This document shows, piece after piece, positions 1 through 7,448 of a DNA stretch of 14,951 nt. Both the position numbers and the translations under genes were made by a program. Positions within the stretch are counted from its first letter, which is position 1, and every line of letters starts with the position of its first letter. Source of the stretch: Phycisphaerales bacterium UBA2402 (lineage in GTDB: Bacteria; Planctomycetota; Phycisphaerae; Phycisphaerales; UBA1924); contig DDSA01000178.1 of NCBI GenBank assembly GCA_002343715.1, positions 1,162 to 16,112 of the forward strand. The letters are read 5' to 3'. The notes under the pieces are model-generated. The model was not told the origin of the DNA. It made no database searches and saw only the letters and a list, made by a program, of their open reading frames with translations.

Positions 1-1
1 C

Positions 2-412
2 CACGCCCGCACACTGCTGCACTACAACGCGCTGCCGGAACGCCGCACCGACATGATCTTCGCCGTGATCGCCGCTCGCTTCGGGCTGTGGGGCGGGATC
101 GGTGTTCTCGGGTTGTACGCGCTGTGGATCATCGGTGCGCTGGGGACGGGGGCCGCGTGCCGCGAGCCGTTCGGACGGCTGGTGTGCGTCGGACTCACGG
201 GCTTCATCACGGCCCAGGTCTTCATCAACATCGGGATGAACCTGGGCCTCTTGCCCATCATCGGCATCACCCTTCCATTCCTCAGTTACGGAGGGTCGAG
301 CCTGCTCACCGTCTGGATCATGACCGGGCTGGTGGCGAACATCGCGCTGCGTCGACCGCGGGTGTCGGCCAGACGATCCTTCGAGTACGAGGATGATGCC
401 GCGAGGGAATGA
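2..412 (+). CDS. SEDS-family peptidoglycan polymerase (RodA/FtsW-like), C-terminal part
   Basis: The reading frame is open from the left edge, so only the last 136 residues are present. SEDS proteins are multi-pass inner-membrane glycosyltransferases that polymerise lipid II together with a class B PBP, for elongation (RodA) or division (FtsW). The fragment carries the family's C-terminal signature: RRTDMIFAVIA, then a membrane segment (FGLWGGIGVLGLYALWIIGA), then QVFINIGMNLGLLP and TLPFLSYGGSSLLT, then a last hydrophobic segment and a charged cytoplasmic tail ending DDAARE. The NIGMNLGLLP...LPFLSYGGSS wording reads slightly more like RodA than FtsW, but this fragment cannot settle it. The gene converges on the minus-strand gene that ends at 460. 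Confidence 0.93.
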   Translation, partial: HARTLLHYNALPERRTDMIFAVIAARFGLWGGIGVLGLYALWIIGALGTGAACREPFGRLVCVGLTGFITAQVFINIGMNLGLLPIIGITLPFLSYGGSSLLTVWIMTGLVANIALRRPRVSARRSFEYEDDAARE

Positions 413-438
413 AAACCGGGGACCTTGCGGCCCCCGGT
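412..438 (-). terminator. Intrinsic terminator of the minus-strand Cys/Pro-rich gene
   Basis: Read on the minus strand, ACCGGGGGCC pairs with GGTCCCCGGT through ten base pairs (one G-U wobble) around a GCAA tetraloop, and a short T run follows (TTTC). The hairpin begins 22 bases past the stop codon of the minus-strand gene. On the plus strand the same stem has a mismatch and no T run, so it serves the minus-strand gene better. It may still slow plus-strand transcription leaving the RodA/FtsW gene, whose stop codon abuts it. Confidence 0.7.
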
Positions 439-459
439 CGGGTTCATCACATGAACGTC

Positions 460-1704
460 TTAGTTCTTGTCAGAGCGTTTGGGCATGGCCTTGGGCGCGG
501 CGGGCCGAGGGTTCCACGCGGCACTGTTCTTGACCGAAGGCGTGGTTGGCACCTGCTTGACGGAAGGGGTGCTGCGGCCCAAGGGAATCGGCGTCATCCG
601 CGGCGAAGACTCCGACAGCGGCTGCTTGGCCCGTGGCTGGGCGGGCACGACCGGCCCGGCCGACGGCACCGGAGTGCTGCGTGGATGACTGTCGATCCGG
701 GGCTGCTTGGGCATGACCGGCCCGGTCGATGGCACGGGAGCGCTGCGCGGCTGACTGTCGATCCGGGGTTGCTTGGGCATGACCGGCCCGATCGAAGGCA
801 CGGAAGATTCGGAACGTGTCGGTGACTTCACAACCGGAGCGTGTTTGAAGCCCGGCGTTTCTGGACGCATGGACCGTGATTCATCCCCTACCACAACCGG
901 GCGCGAGACCGGCATGCCGGGCGCTGCGGGCGTGCCGGACCTGCCTTCGCTCGAGTCACCCCGCCGCGGCTTGGGCTGCGGGTTCAAAGTGGGCTGAATG
1001 TTCTTTACGGGTTGAGGATTGAGCGAAGGCTGAATGGTCTTCGACGGCTGGGGGTTGAACGCGGCATTCCGGATTTCTCGCTGTCCGATGCCCGACACTG
1101 TGTCGACTTTCGGTGCCGGGGGCAGGGGCAGCGGTTTGCCGATGACGCCGGGCATCGCTCCCGGCGGCGCGGACTCATCGCCCACGATCCGGCGTGGTGC
1201 CGGGGCGAGCGGAGCGACAGGCGCCGGAAGCGGCACCGCGATGGACTTGGGGCGGCCCGGCGAGTACAACGATTCATTGCACGGCGGGGGCGGGCAATAC
1301 GCGGGGGGCGGTACGACCACGACCGGCGTGGGGCAGACAACGACCGGAGGCGGACACCACACCCGTGGCGAGACGAACACAACGGACCTCACCACCGGCG
1401 GGGGCGGGCAGTACACAACCGGGGCCGACCACACCACCGGGGCGCAGATGGGGGGATCAAAGCACGCCACTCTCCACGAAGGCGTCCAGCACGGATCATT
1501 GCACCAGACGTTGCTGTAGCCGATGCTGAAACTCGGCCCCCACCAGCCACCGCCGCACCAGTTGTTCGCGTAACAGCTGGTACCAAAGCCCAGCGAAAGG
1601 GAAAATGAGAAACTCGAACCCGCGCTCGCGCCGGCGGTCGACAGACCCACCGCCGCGCACGCGACCAGCCGCGAGGCTGCCGAACGGATTGACGCACCCA
1701 ACAT
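460..1704 (-). CDS. Secreted Cys/Trp/Pro-rich repetitive protein, function unknown
   Basis: I do not recognise the family. The frame is open back to 1917, but the start at 1704 is preferred because an AGAAGG ribosome-binding site lies six bases upstream and a signal peptide begins there (MLGASIRSAASRLVACAAVG, likely cut after GASA). The 414-residue product has two parts. Residues 29-142 form a head rich in Ser, Gly, Trp and Tyr with 11 cysteines (44, 50, 68, 72, 81, 87, 99, 117, 124, 137, 142), including repeated Val-Pro-Cys patches such as PVVYCPPPP and VWCPPPVVVCPTP. Residues 143-414 contain no cysteine and are Pro-rich, basic and repetitive: three NPQP units (217-244), two VGDES motifs, and a 22-residue repeat at about 302-360. 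This composition suggests a disulfide-bonded head with an extended, cell-wall-associated tail. That role is inference only. Confidence 0.75.
   Translation of the reverse strand: MLGASIRSAASRLVACAAVGLSTAGASAGSSFSFSLSLGFGTSCYANNWCGGGWWGPSFSIGYSNVWCNDPCWTPSWRVACFDPPICAPVVWSAPVVYCPPPPVVRSVVFVSPRVWCPPPVVVCPTPVVVVPPPAYCPPPPCNESLYSPGRPKSIAVPLPAPVAPLAPAPRRIVGDESAPPGAMPGVIGKPLPLPPAPKVDTVSGIGQREIRNAAFNPQPSKTIQPSLNPQPVKNIQPTLNPQPKPRRGDSSEGRSGTPAAPGMPVSRPVVVGDESRSMRPETPGFKHAPVVKSPTRSESSVPSIGPVMPKQPRIDSQPRSAPVPSTGPVMPKQPRIDSHPRSTPVPSAGPVVPAQPRAKQPLSESSPRMTPIPLGRSTPSVKQVPTTPSVKNSAAWNPRPAAPKAMPKRSDKN
644..811 (-). repeat. 66-bp in-frame tandem repeat, about 2.5 copies
   Basis: Copies begin at 644, 710 and 776 (plus-strand coordinates), exactly 66 bases apart, each starting GGC(A/G)(C/T)GACCGGCCCG-like sequence. 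The third copy diverges after about 36 bases. The unit encodes 22 residues of the Pro-rich tail of the minus-strand gene, with the core GPVMPKQPRIDS. The copies differ mostly at single bases, many of them silent or conservative, so the duplication is fairly recent but under coding constraint. Confidence 0.85.
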
Positions 1705-1710
1705 GACGGA

Positions 1711-1716
1711 CCTTCT
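1711..1716 (-). promoter_or_regulatory. Ribosome-binding site that sets the start at 1704
   Basis: The minus strand reads AGAAGG here, six bases before the ATG at 1704-1702. This supports the signal-peptide start rather than the 71-residue upstream extension, whose sequence is not signal-like. Confidence 0.65.
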
Positions 1717-2018
1717 TCGCGCTGCGCCCGTGTCTTTCGCGGGACCAACCGGGCTAGGAGGAAAAGTGTCGCGGCCCGCAAGCCGTGTCGCAGATGTGCG
1801 TCTGCTTGACATAATCATAGACGCTGATCCCCCGGGGCTTGTTCCGAGCGTCGCGAGATCACCGGAAAAATGGCCTTCGTGGCGTTCCGGATTTGTTATT
1901 ATCAGACTTTTATGCAACCCGCGGAATCCTGTGTCTCGGACAGTTCGACCCGATCAGCCGGCGCTCGCGGGTGAAACACTTTGAATAGTCGGTTCGCTTT
2001 CTCTCGCAATCGCACTTC

Positions 2019-2022
2019 GGAG
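2019..2022 (+). promoter_or_regulatory. Ribosome-binding site supporting a TTG start at 2029
   Basis: GGAG followed by a six-base spacer precedes TTG at 2029. A rival TTG at 1981 has only a weaker GGTGA upstream, with a stop codon just before it at 1972-1974. Starting at 2029 gives a compact signal peptide with a short basic n-region; starting at 1981 puts 16 extra residues in front of it. Confidence 0.45.
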
Positions 2023-2028
2023 AACTCC

Positions 2029-3126
2029 TTGCCATCCGCCACCAGACGCGCCGCTCGCAGTTGCATCGCGCCATCGATCCTCGGAGCGCTGTACACAACG
2101 GTGTGTGTGATCGGAGTTCCGATCGCACAGGGGCAGACGACCGCGATCGCCGCGACTGTCATCGAACGCGCCTCTCAGCCGTTCTCACCCCCGCCGTATT
2201 TCACGCGGCCGGATGCATCTGTCCAGATCAGCCAATACATCAGACGCATGTACCAGGATCGATCGGGGAACATCTGGTTCGGAACCAACGGCGATGGGGT
2301 TTGCCGCTTTGACGGCCAGAACTTCGAGTACTTCTCGATCAAAGAAGGCTTCGCGGGTGAGGCGGTTCGGGGCATCGTGGAGGACAATGTTGGAAACATT
2401 TGGTTCGCCACCAACGGGGGGGCCTCCCGCTACGACGGTCAGGCTTTTACCAACTTCACCGAGAAGGACGGTCTTCCCGCGAACGATCTGTGGAGCATCG
2501 CCAGAGACAGCAAAGGGAACATCTGGTTCGGTTCGGTGGCGGGTCTTTGCCGCTACGACGGACGTGGATTCGCGGCGTTCTCCTTGCCCCTCGCGCAGAC
2601 CGATACAGCCCCGGTGTTTTCAAGGAAACTTGTCTGGTCGATCCTGGAAGATCAGGCCGGCAACTTCTGGTTTGGCACTGATGGAGCCGGAGTGGTGAAG
2701 TTCGACGGAACGGCCTTCACGACGTACACGACGCGTGACGGCCTGGGCACCAACACCATCCAGTGCGTATACCAGGACAAGAGCGGCACATTCTGGTTCG
2801 GGACGCGGGCCGGCGGCGTCACGCGGTTTGACGGCCAAACTTTCGAGACGTTCACACAGAAGAACGGCCTGTGCCACGACTTTGTTTGGACAATTGCGGA
2901 AGAGGAATCCGGCTGCCTCTGGTTCGCCACCGCCGGTGGGGGCGCCAGCCGCTATGACGGCACTACTTTCATCAACTTCGGACCCGAGCACGGCCTGTCG
3001 AACAGGCACGTTCAGAGCATTCTCCAGGATAAGAAGGGCGGCCTCTGGTTCGGGACATCGGGCGGGGTCTTCCGCTTCGACGGAAGGGGATTTACCAACT
3101 TCACCAAGCCCGCGAGAGGCTGCTAG
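2029..3126 (+). CDS. Secreted seven-repeat 'two-component regulator propeller' protein
   Basis: The product has a signal peptide (basic RRAAR, then hydrophobic IAPSILGALYTTVCVIGVP, likely cut near AQG) and then seven consecutive Reg_prop (PF07494-type) repeats. Each repeat fits the pattern V-x-x-I-x-x-D-x-x-G-N-x-W-F-G-T-x-G-G-x-x-R-(F/Y)-D-G, followed by an F-x-x-(F/Y)-T-x-x-(D/N)-G-L turn. Counting from the alternative TTG at 1981, repeats start near residues 87, 128, 169, 218, 259, 301 and 343. Seven repeats would close one beta-propeller. In hybrid two-component systems two such propellers form a periplasmic glycan sensor joined to a histidine kinase. Here the protein stops right after the last blade, with no membrane anchor, kinase, GGDEF or HTH domain. 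It could be a periplasmic ligand-binding or scaffold protein. It is divergent from the Cys/Pro-rich gene, and an AT-rich patch near 1890-1915 could hold a promoter, but I see no clear -35/-10 pair. Some confusion with lactonase- or WD-like propellers is possible, but the repeats match Reg_prop best. Confidence 0.9.
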   Translation: MPSATRRAARSCIAPSILGALYTTVCVIGVPIAQGQTTAIAATVIERASQPFSPPPYFTRPDASVQISQYIRRMYQDRSGNIWFGTNGDGVCRFDGQNFEYFSIKEGFAGEAVRGIVEDNVGNIWFATNGGASRYDGQAFTNFTEKDGLPANDLWSIARDSKGNIWFGSVAGLCRYDGRGFAAFSLPLAQTDTAPVFSRKLVWSILEDQAGNFWFGTDGAGVVKFDGTAFTTYTTRDGLGTNTIQCVYQDKSGTFWFGTRAGGVTRFDGQTFETFTQKNGLCHDFVWTIAEEESGCLWFATAGGGASRYDGTTFINFGPEHGLSNRHVQSILQDKKGGLWFGTSGGVFRFDGRGFTNFTKPARGC

Positions 3127-3235
3127 GTACGCCCTGTGCAGACTGGGTTCGCAAACGGCCCGAGGTCGCACCCACGCACATCCCCGGGGGACCAAGCGTT
3201 CCGAAACGGTTTCAATAGAAAAAACCAACGCAATC

Positions 3236-3249
3236 CGCCGGTTCCGGCG
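3236..3249 (+). terminator. Possible weak terminator hairpin after the propeller gene
   Basis: CGCCG and CGGCG pair around a GTTC loop, followed by ATTTCCTCTT. The stem is short and the T run is interrupted, so this may be a chance palindrome in GC-rich DNA. It lies 110 bases past the propeller gene's stop and upstream of the amylase gene. Confidence 0.25.
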
Positions 3250-3387
3250 ATTTCCTCTTCCAATATCCCGATCCTCACGTCATACTGGAGCGAACTGGTA
3301 GACGACTATCTGTCGTGCAGTCGTGGTAACATTTCGACTGCGCTTTTCTGCGCCCCATAACCACGCCGCTCCGCCCCAGAGACAACC

Positions 3388-6294
3388 ATGCCTCACCTAA
3401 TTCCAACTTGCCTTCGCCGCTTTTCAGTCAGGCCTGCCTCTGTTGTGCTGCTCGCTGCCACCGCGGGGCTGGCGGCCAGCGCCAGCGCGCAGAGTTCGTT
3501 CGATGAAAACCCCGCCCCGATGCTCCAGTGGTTCGAGCAGCCCTGGACGGCCATGGAGCGGCGCATGCCCGATTTTTTCATGGCCGGGTTCGGGAGCGTG
3601 TGGCTCCCGCCGCCGACGCGCGGCTACGTCTGGCCCGGGAGCGCGAACCAGAACTCAACGAGCGCAGGGTACGACGCTTTCGATCGGTTCGATTTCGGAC
3701 GACCCGGCGCGACAACCGCCTACGGCACGGAGCAGGGCTTCGACGCGGTGTTGAGCGAGTTCCACCGCTGCGGGGCGCAGGTCTTCATCGATGCGATCCT
3801 GAATCACAACTCGGGTCGGCAGACCGGCGCGGGTTTCATGGAAGACGGCGGCTATCCCGGCTTCTGGATGAACCCGCCCAGCCCGATGCGCGACAAACTG
3901 CCGACGGACAACTGGGGCGACTTCAACAACGGGATCAGCACCGGCTACTACCAATCGGAGAATCCCAACGGCGCCCGCTACTGCCTTCTCAAGGGGGACC
4001 TGGTGGCGCTCTGCGACATCGCCCACGAAACGAATCACTCGTTCATCCGCCAACCGGTCGGGCCCGACCCGCTGAACATCCCCGGCGGACGCTATTTCAA
4101 CAACCCCAACCCGGCGAACGCGAAGTTCTACCCCGACACCGCCCTGGGCAGCGATGCGCCGGTGAACAACCCCGGCATGTGGTACGCCGATCCGCTCAAC
4201 ACCGGCATCTTCGCCGCGCCCTGCGATGTCCCGTCGCGCAACGAAGGCCCGTCGCAGTTCACCTTCGGGCGGTTCAACACCTCCGACCCGATGGCGGGCG
4301 ACGCCTACGCCGAGAACGCCACCGGGTTCCTCATGCGCTGGACACAGTGGATGATGGATGTCAAAAAGGTGGACGGATTCCGCATCGACGCCATCAAGCA
4401 TATCCCCAGCTGGTTCTTTGACACCTTCTTCGACGCCGTGACCCACATGCGCCGCTTCACGCCCGACGGCCGGCGCGTCAACCCATATGTCTTCGGCGAG
4501 TGCGTCGAGGGCAACTCCTTCTGCTTCGACCGCTACGTCCGCAAGCCCAACGGGCGCGCCTCGGGTCGGCTCGCCGCGGGTGACAACTTCGCCAACCGCG
4601 ATGCCCTCGACCTGTCGGGCGCGGGCAGCCTGCGCAACCTCATCGGCGGCGGGGGCCTGGGAGACTGGAACACGATCCTGCCCTCGCACATCGACAGCAC
4701 CGATGACGGTTTCAACAACGGCACCGTGGGCGTTAACCACGTACACAGCCACGACAACGGGACCACCGGCCAGGGCAATGCCAACCCGCCCACACCCACC
4801 TACCGCCAGCAGGGGTGGTACACCTACGCCTATGTCCTCATGCGGACGGGGCAGGCCAACGTCTTTCACAACGCCCGGGGCATCGTCCGCACCGGCGCGG
4901 GCTTCTACCCCAAGCACGGCCTGCCCAACGCGCTGGGGGCCGATTCGGCCTCGACCAACCTCGACCCCACGATCACCAACCTCGTCACGCTCTCCAACCA
5001 ACTCGGGAGGGGTGAGTTTCAGCCGCGTTGGATCGACGGCGATGTAATGATCTTCGAGCGCCGCACCAACCAGGGTGGCGGGCTTTACTCGGGCAACTGC
5101 ATCGTCGGCTGCAACGACCGCTACGACGGCGGCTTTGAGTCGCGCACCATCAGCACCAGTTTCCCTCAGGGCACGCGCCTCATCGAGATGACCGGCAACG
5201 CCTCGAACCCCGCCGTTGATCCCAACAACGACATCGCCGATGTGCTCACCGTCGGCGCGGGGGGGAGCCTGACCATCCGCGTGCCGCGGAACACCTCCAC
5301 TACGGGCTTCGAGCACAACAAGGGCTTCGTCGTCTACGCCCCCGCCATCCCTTCTGGCACGCTGGAACTGTCCAACATCGCCTCCACGATCCCCGCCGAT
5401 GCCGCCTCGACGCCCGCCTTCCGCCGCCGGCTGGCTTCGATCCCCGTCATCACCGCCGACTCTTTCCAGATTCAACTGACCACCGCCAACGGCGACCCCG
5501 GCGCGGCCAACAACAACAACGCCGATGACAACGCCGTCTTCCGCTGGAACGCCGGGTACGAGGATTGGAACGGCAACGGCCAGACGGACATCGACCACAC
5601 CAACGCCGTGGTGCCGGGGTACGAGCAGTTCGTCACGCTCCGCGAGCCGCTGGCTGGCACCGCGAACACCAACGGCCGCTATCACCAGGCTATCGACGCC
5701 ACCCGCCTCGAAGAGGGCGTCAACTACCTCAGCGTCGTGGCGTTCCGAAAGCGCATCGGCGGCGAAGGTCCCCTCTTCCGCGAGTTCCGCAAGGCCGTCT
5801 ACATCGACCGCCTGCCGCCGCAGGTGCAGGCGCTCACCAACTGCCCACTCCCCGCGGGCACGACCAGTTACCAGTTCACGATCAAGGCCCTGGACCGCAC
5901 GGTGAACTCGGTCCACGTGGTGCGTGATCCCCCGGATGTGCCCAACCCCCTCACCCTCGCCAACGCGGGCAACCGCGCGGCCCAACTCGACCGCCTCGAA
6001 TGGATCGGCGGGGTCACCGGCCTCACCGACGGCCCCCACCGCCTGCTCATCATCGCCTTCGAGGAATCGGGTCGCGGCTCCTATCACTTCATCGATTGTC
6101 TCGTCGGGCCGCCCCCGCCGCCCCCGTGCCCCGCCGATTTCAACAACGACGGCGGCGTGGATGGGGCCGATGTCGAAGCCTTCTTCGCCGCGTGGGAAGC
6201 GGGGGATGAGTCCGCCGATGTCAACGCCGACGGCGGCGTCGACGGCGGCGATGTCGAGACCTTCTTTGCAGCGTGGGAGGCCGGCGGCTGTTGA
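3388..6294 (+). CDS. Secreted GH13-family alpha-amylase with C-terminal GC-type dockerin-like module
   Basis: This 968-residue exported glycoside hydrolase probably cleaves alpha-1,4-glucans such as starch or glycogen. The signal peptide spans residues 1-34 (hydrophobic ASVVLLAATAGLAA, cut after ASA). GH13 motifs appear in order: region I DAILNH (135-140); region II GFRIDAIKH (330-338) with nucleophile Asp334; region III VFGECVEG with general acid/base Glu371; region IV VHSHDN with His455 and Asp456. All three catalytic acids are present. A calcium-loop-like DWNGNGQTDID lies near 726-736 and precedes beta-rich, possibly Ig-like sequence. After a Pro-rich linker (GPPPPPP), residues 914-968 form two calcium-loop repeats (DFNNDGGVDGADV and DVNADGGVDGGDV), each followed by a (E/T)FFAAWEAG helix. 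The module begins and ends with Cys (914, 968), which could form a disulfide. The start ATG has only a weak ribosome-binding site. The protein is longer than simple amylases (about 450-650 residues) because of the C-terminal region. Exact substrate and GH13 subfamily are unknown. Confidence 0.93.
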   Translation: MPHLIPTCLRRFSVRPASVVLLAATAGLAASASAQSSFDENPAPMLQWFEQPWTAMERRMPDFFMAGFGSVWLPPPTRGYVWPGSANQNSTSAGYDAFDRFDFGRPGATTAYGTEQGFDAVLSEFHRCGAQVFIDAILNHNSGRQTGAGFMEDGGYPGFWMNPPSPMRDKLPTDNWGDFNNGISTGYYQSENPNGARYCLLKGDLVALCDIAHETNHSFIRQPVGPDPLNIPGGRYFNNPNPANAKFYPDTALGSDAPVNNPGMWYADPLNTGIFAAPCDVPSRNEGPSQFTFGRFNTSDPMAGDAYAENATGFLMRWTQWMMDVKKVDGFRIDAIKHIPSWFFDTFFDAVTHMRRFTPDGRRVNPYVFGECVEGNSFCFDRYVRKPNGRASGRLAAGDNFANRDALDLSGAGSLRNLIGGGGLGDWNTILPSHIDSTDDGFNNGTVGVNHVHSHDNGTTGQGNANPPTPTYRQQGWYTYAYVLMRTGQANVFHNARGIVRTGAGFYPKHGLPNALGADSASTNLDPTITNLVTLSNQLGRGEFQPRWIDGDVMIFERRTNQGGGLYSGNCIVGCNDRYDGGFESRTISTSFPQGTRLIEMTGNASNPAVDPNNDIADVLTVGAGGSLTIRVPRNTSTTGFEHNKGFVVYAPAIPSGTLELSNIASTIPADAASTPAFRRRLASIPVITADSFQIQLTTANGDPGAANNNNADDNAVFRWNAGYEDWNGNGQTDIDHTNAVVPGYEQFVTLREPLAGTANTNGRYHQAIDATRLEEGVNYLSVVAFRKRIGGEGPLFREFRKAVYIDRLPPQVQALTNCPLPAGTTSYQFTIKALDRTVNSVHVVRDPPDVPNPLTLANAGNRAAQLDRLEWIGGVTGLTDGPHRLLIIAFEESGRGSYHFIDCLVGPPPPPPCPADFNNDGGVDGADVEAFFAAWEAGDESADVNADGGVDGGDVETFFAAWEAGGC

Positions 6295-6329
6295 ATGAAT
6301 CGCCCGGGGCGTTCCCTACGCTTCCCACC

Positions 6330-7412
6330 GTGATCCCCGATCCGGACATCACGCAGGCCCGCACGCTCCCCGGCTCGTTCTACACCGACCCGGCGCTTTT
6401 CGCCTCGCAAAAAGACCGCGTCTTCACGCCCTCCTGGCAGTTCATCACCGATGAGGCCACCGCGGTGCGCATCCCCGGGCAGGTCTATCCGTTCACGCTC
6501 CTCGAAGGCTGCCTGGATGAACCGCTGCTGCTCGCACGCGGCACGGATGATGCCGTCCGCTGCATGTCCAACGTCTGCACCCACCGGGGCACGCTGGTCT
6601 GCGAAGCCCCCGGCAACGAGCGGCACCTGCGCTGCCGTTACCACGGCCGCCGCTTCGCCCTCGATGGCACCTTCCAGTTCATGCCCGAGTTCGAGGCGTG
6701 CAAGGGCTTTCCGACCGAGGAGGACAACCTGCGCCGATTGCCGCTCGAGCGTCTGGGACCGCTGCTCTTCACGTCCCTCGCTCCCGCGTGCCCGTTCGGC
6801 GAGTGGATTCGGCCCGTTATCGAGCGGGTCGGCTGGCTCCCCCTGCACGAGTTTCGCCTCGACCCCTCGCACGCACGCGACTACCTCGTCGCCTGCAACT
6901 GGGCGCTGTACTGCGAGAACTACCTCGAAGGGTTCCACATCCCCTTCGTGCACGCGTCGCTCAACGATGTTCTCGATTATGGGGCATACGCGACCGAACT
7001 CCATGAGCATGGCAGTCTGCAACTGGGCGTGAGCAAAGACGACGGTGGCGAAGCGGTCTTCAACTTACCATCCATATCGCCCGATACGGGCAAGCGAGTC
7101 GCCGCGTATTACTTCCACCTCTGGCCCAACCTCATGCTGAACTTTTACCCATGGGGTCTGTCCATCAATGTTGTCCGCCCGCTCGGGGTGGACCGGACCA
7201 GGGTGAGCTTCATCCCGTATGTCTGGCGGCCGGACCTGCTGGAACGGGGGGCCGGCGCGGGCCTCGACCGCGTCGAACGTGAGGATGAGGCCGTGGTCGA
7301 GGCCGTGCAGAAGGGCCTGCGATCGCGCCTGTACTCACACGGCCGATATTCCCCGACCCGCGAGCAGGGCGTGCATCACTTCCACCGCCTTCTCGCTCGC
7401 CACGCCACGTAA
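6330..7412 (+). CDS. Rieske-type aromatic-ring-hydroxylating oxygenase, alpha-subunit-like
   Basis: Rieske non-haem iron oxygenases use a [2Fe-2S] centre to pass electrons to a mononuclear iron that activates O2, hydroxylating or demethylating organic substrates. From the GTG at 6330 the product is 360 residues. The Rieske ligands are Cys83 and His85 in CTHRG, and Cys102 and His105 in CRYHG. The catalytic domain has the typical NWALYCENYLEGFHIPFVH, with iron-ligand His203 and His208, followed by a WPNLMLNFYPWG core strand. Start choice is uncertain. GTG 6330 gives an N-terminus close to the family norm (IPDPDITQARTLPGSFYTD). TTG 6291 overlaps the amylase stop codon and has GGAGG ten bases upstream, which would allow translational coupling. 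GTG 6273 is also in frame. No beta subunit, ferredoxin or reductase lies nearby, so electron partners must be elsewhere. The substrate cannot be told; members acting on quaternary amines share this architecture. Confidence 0.9.
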   Translation: MIPDPDITQARTLPGSFYTDPALFASQKDRVFTPSWQFITDEATAVRIPGQVYPFTLLEGCLDEPLLLARGTDDAVRCMSNVCTHRGTLVCEAPGNERHLRCRYHGRRFALDGTFQFMPEFEACKGFPTEEDNLRRLPLERLGPLLFTSLAPACPFGEWIRPVIERVGWLPLHEFRLDPSHARDYLVACNWALYCENYLEGFHIPFVHASLNDVLDYGAYATELHEHGSLQLGVSKDDGGEAVFNLPSISPDTGKRVAAYYFHLWPNLMLNFYPWGLSINVVRPLGVDRTRVSFIPYVWRPDLLERGAGAGLDRVEREDEAVVEAVQKGLRSRLYSHGRYSPTREQGVHHFHRLLARHAT

Positions 7413-7448
7413 CACAAACCTCTCACCGCACCATTCGTACACCGGGCC

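Noticed and set aside
1805..1833. A TTGACA-like hexamer near 1810 as a sigma-70 promoter in the divergent region.
   Set aside because: No acceptable -10 element lies 16-18 bases downstream on the plus strand. A TATGAT on the minus strand nearby lacks a matching -35.
3655..6087. An 810-codon open frame on the minus strand opposite the amylase gene.
   Set aside because: It is antisense to a gene with a full set of GH13 motifs and signal peptide. Its translation is rich in Val, Gly, Arg, Ala and Glu with no recognisable domain, as expected from strong GC bias at the third codon position of the real gene.
6084..7022. A minus-strand open frame spanning the amylase/oxygenase junction.
   Set aside because: It crosses two well-supported genes and its product shows only a mirrored dockerin pattern.
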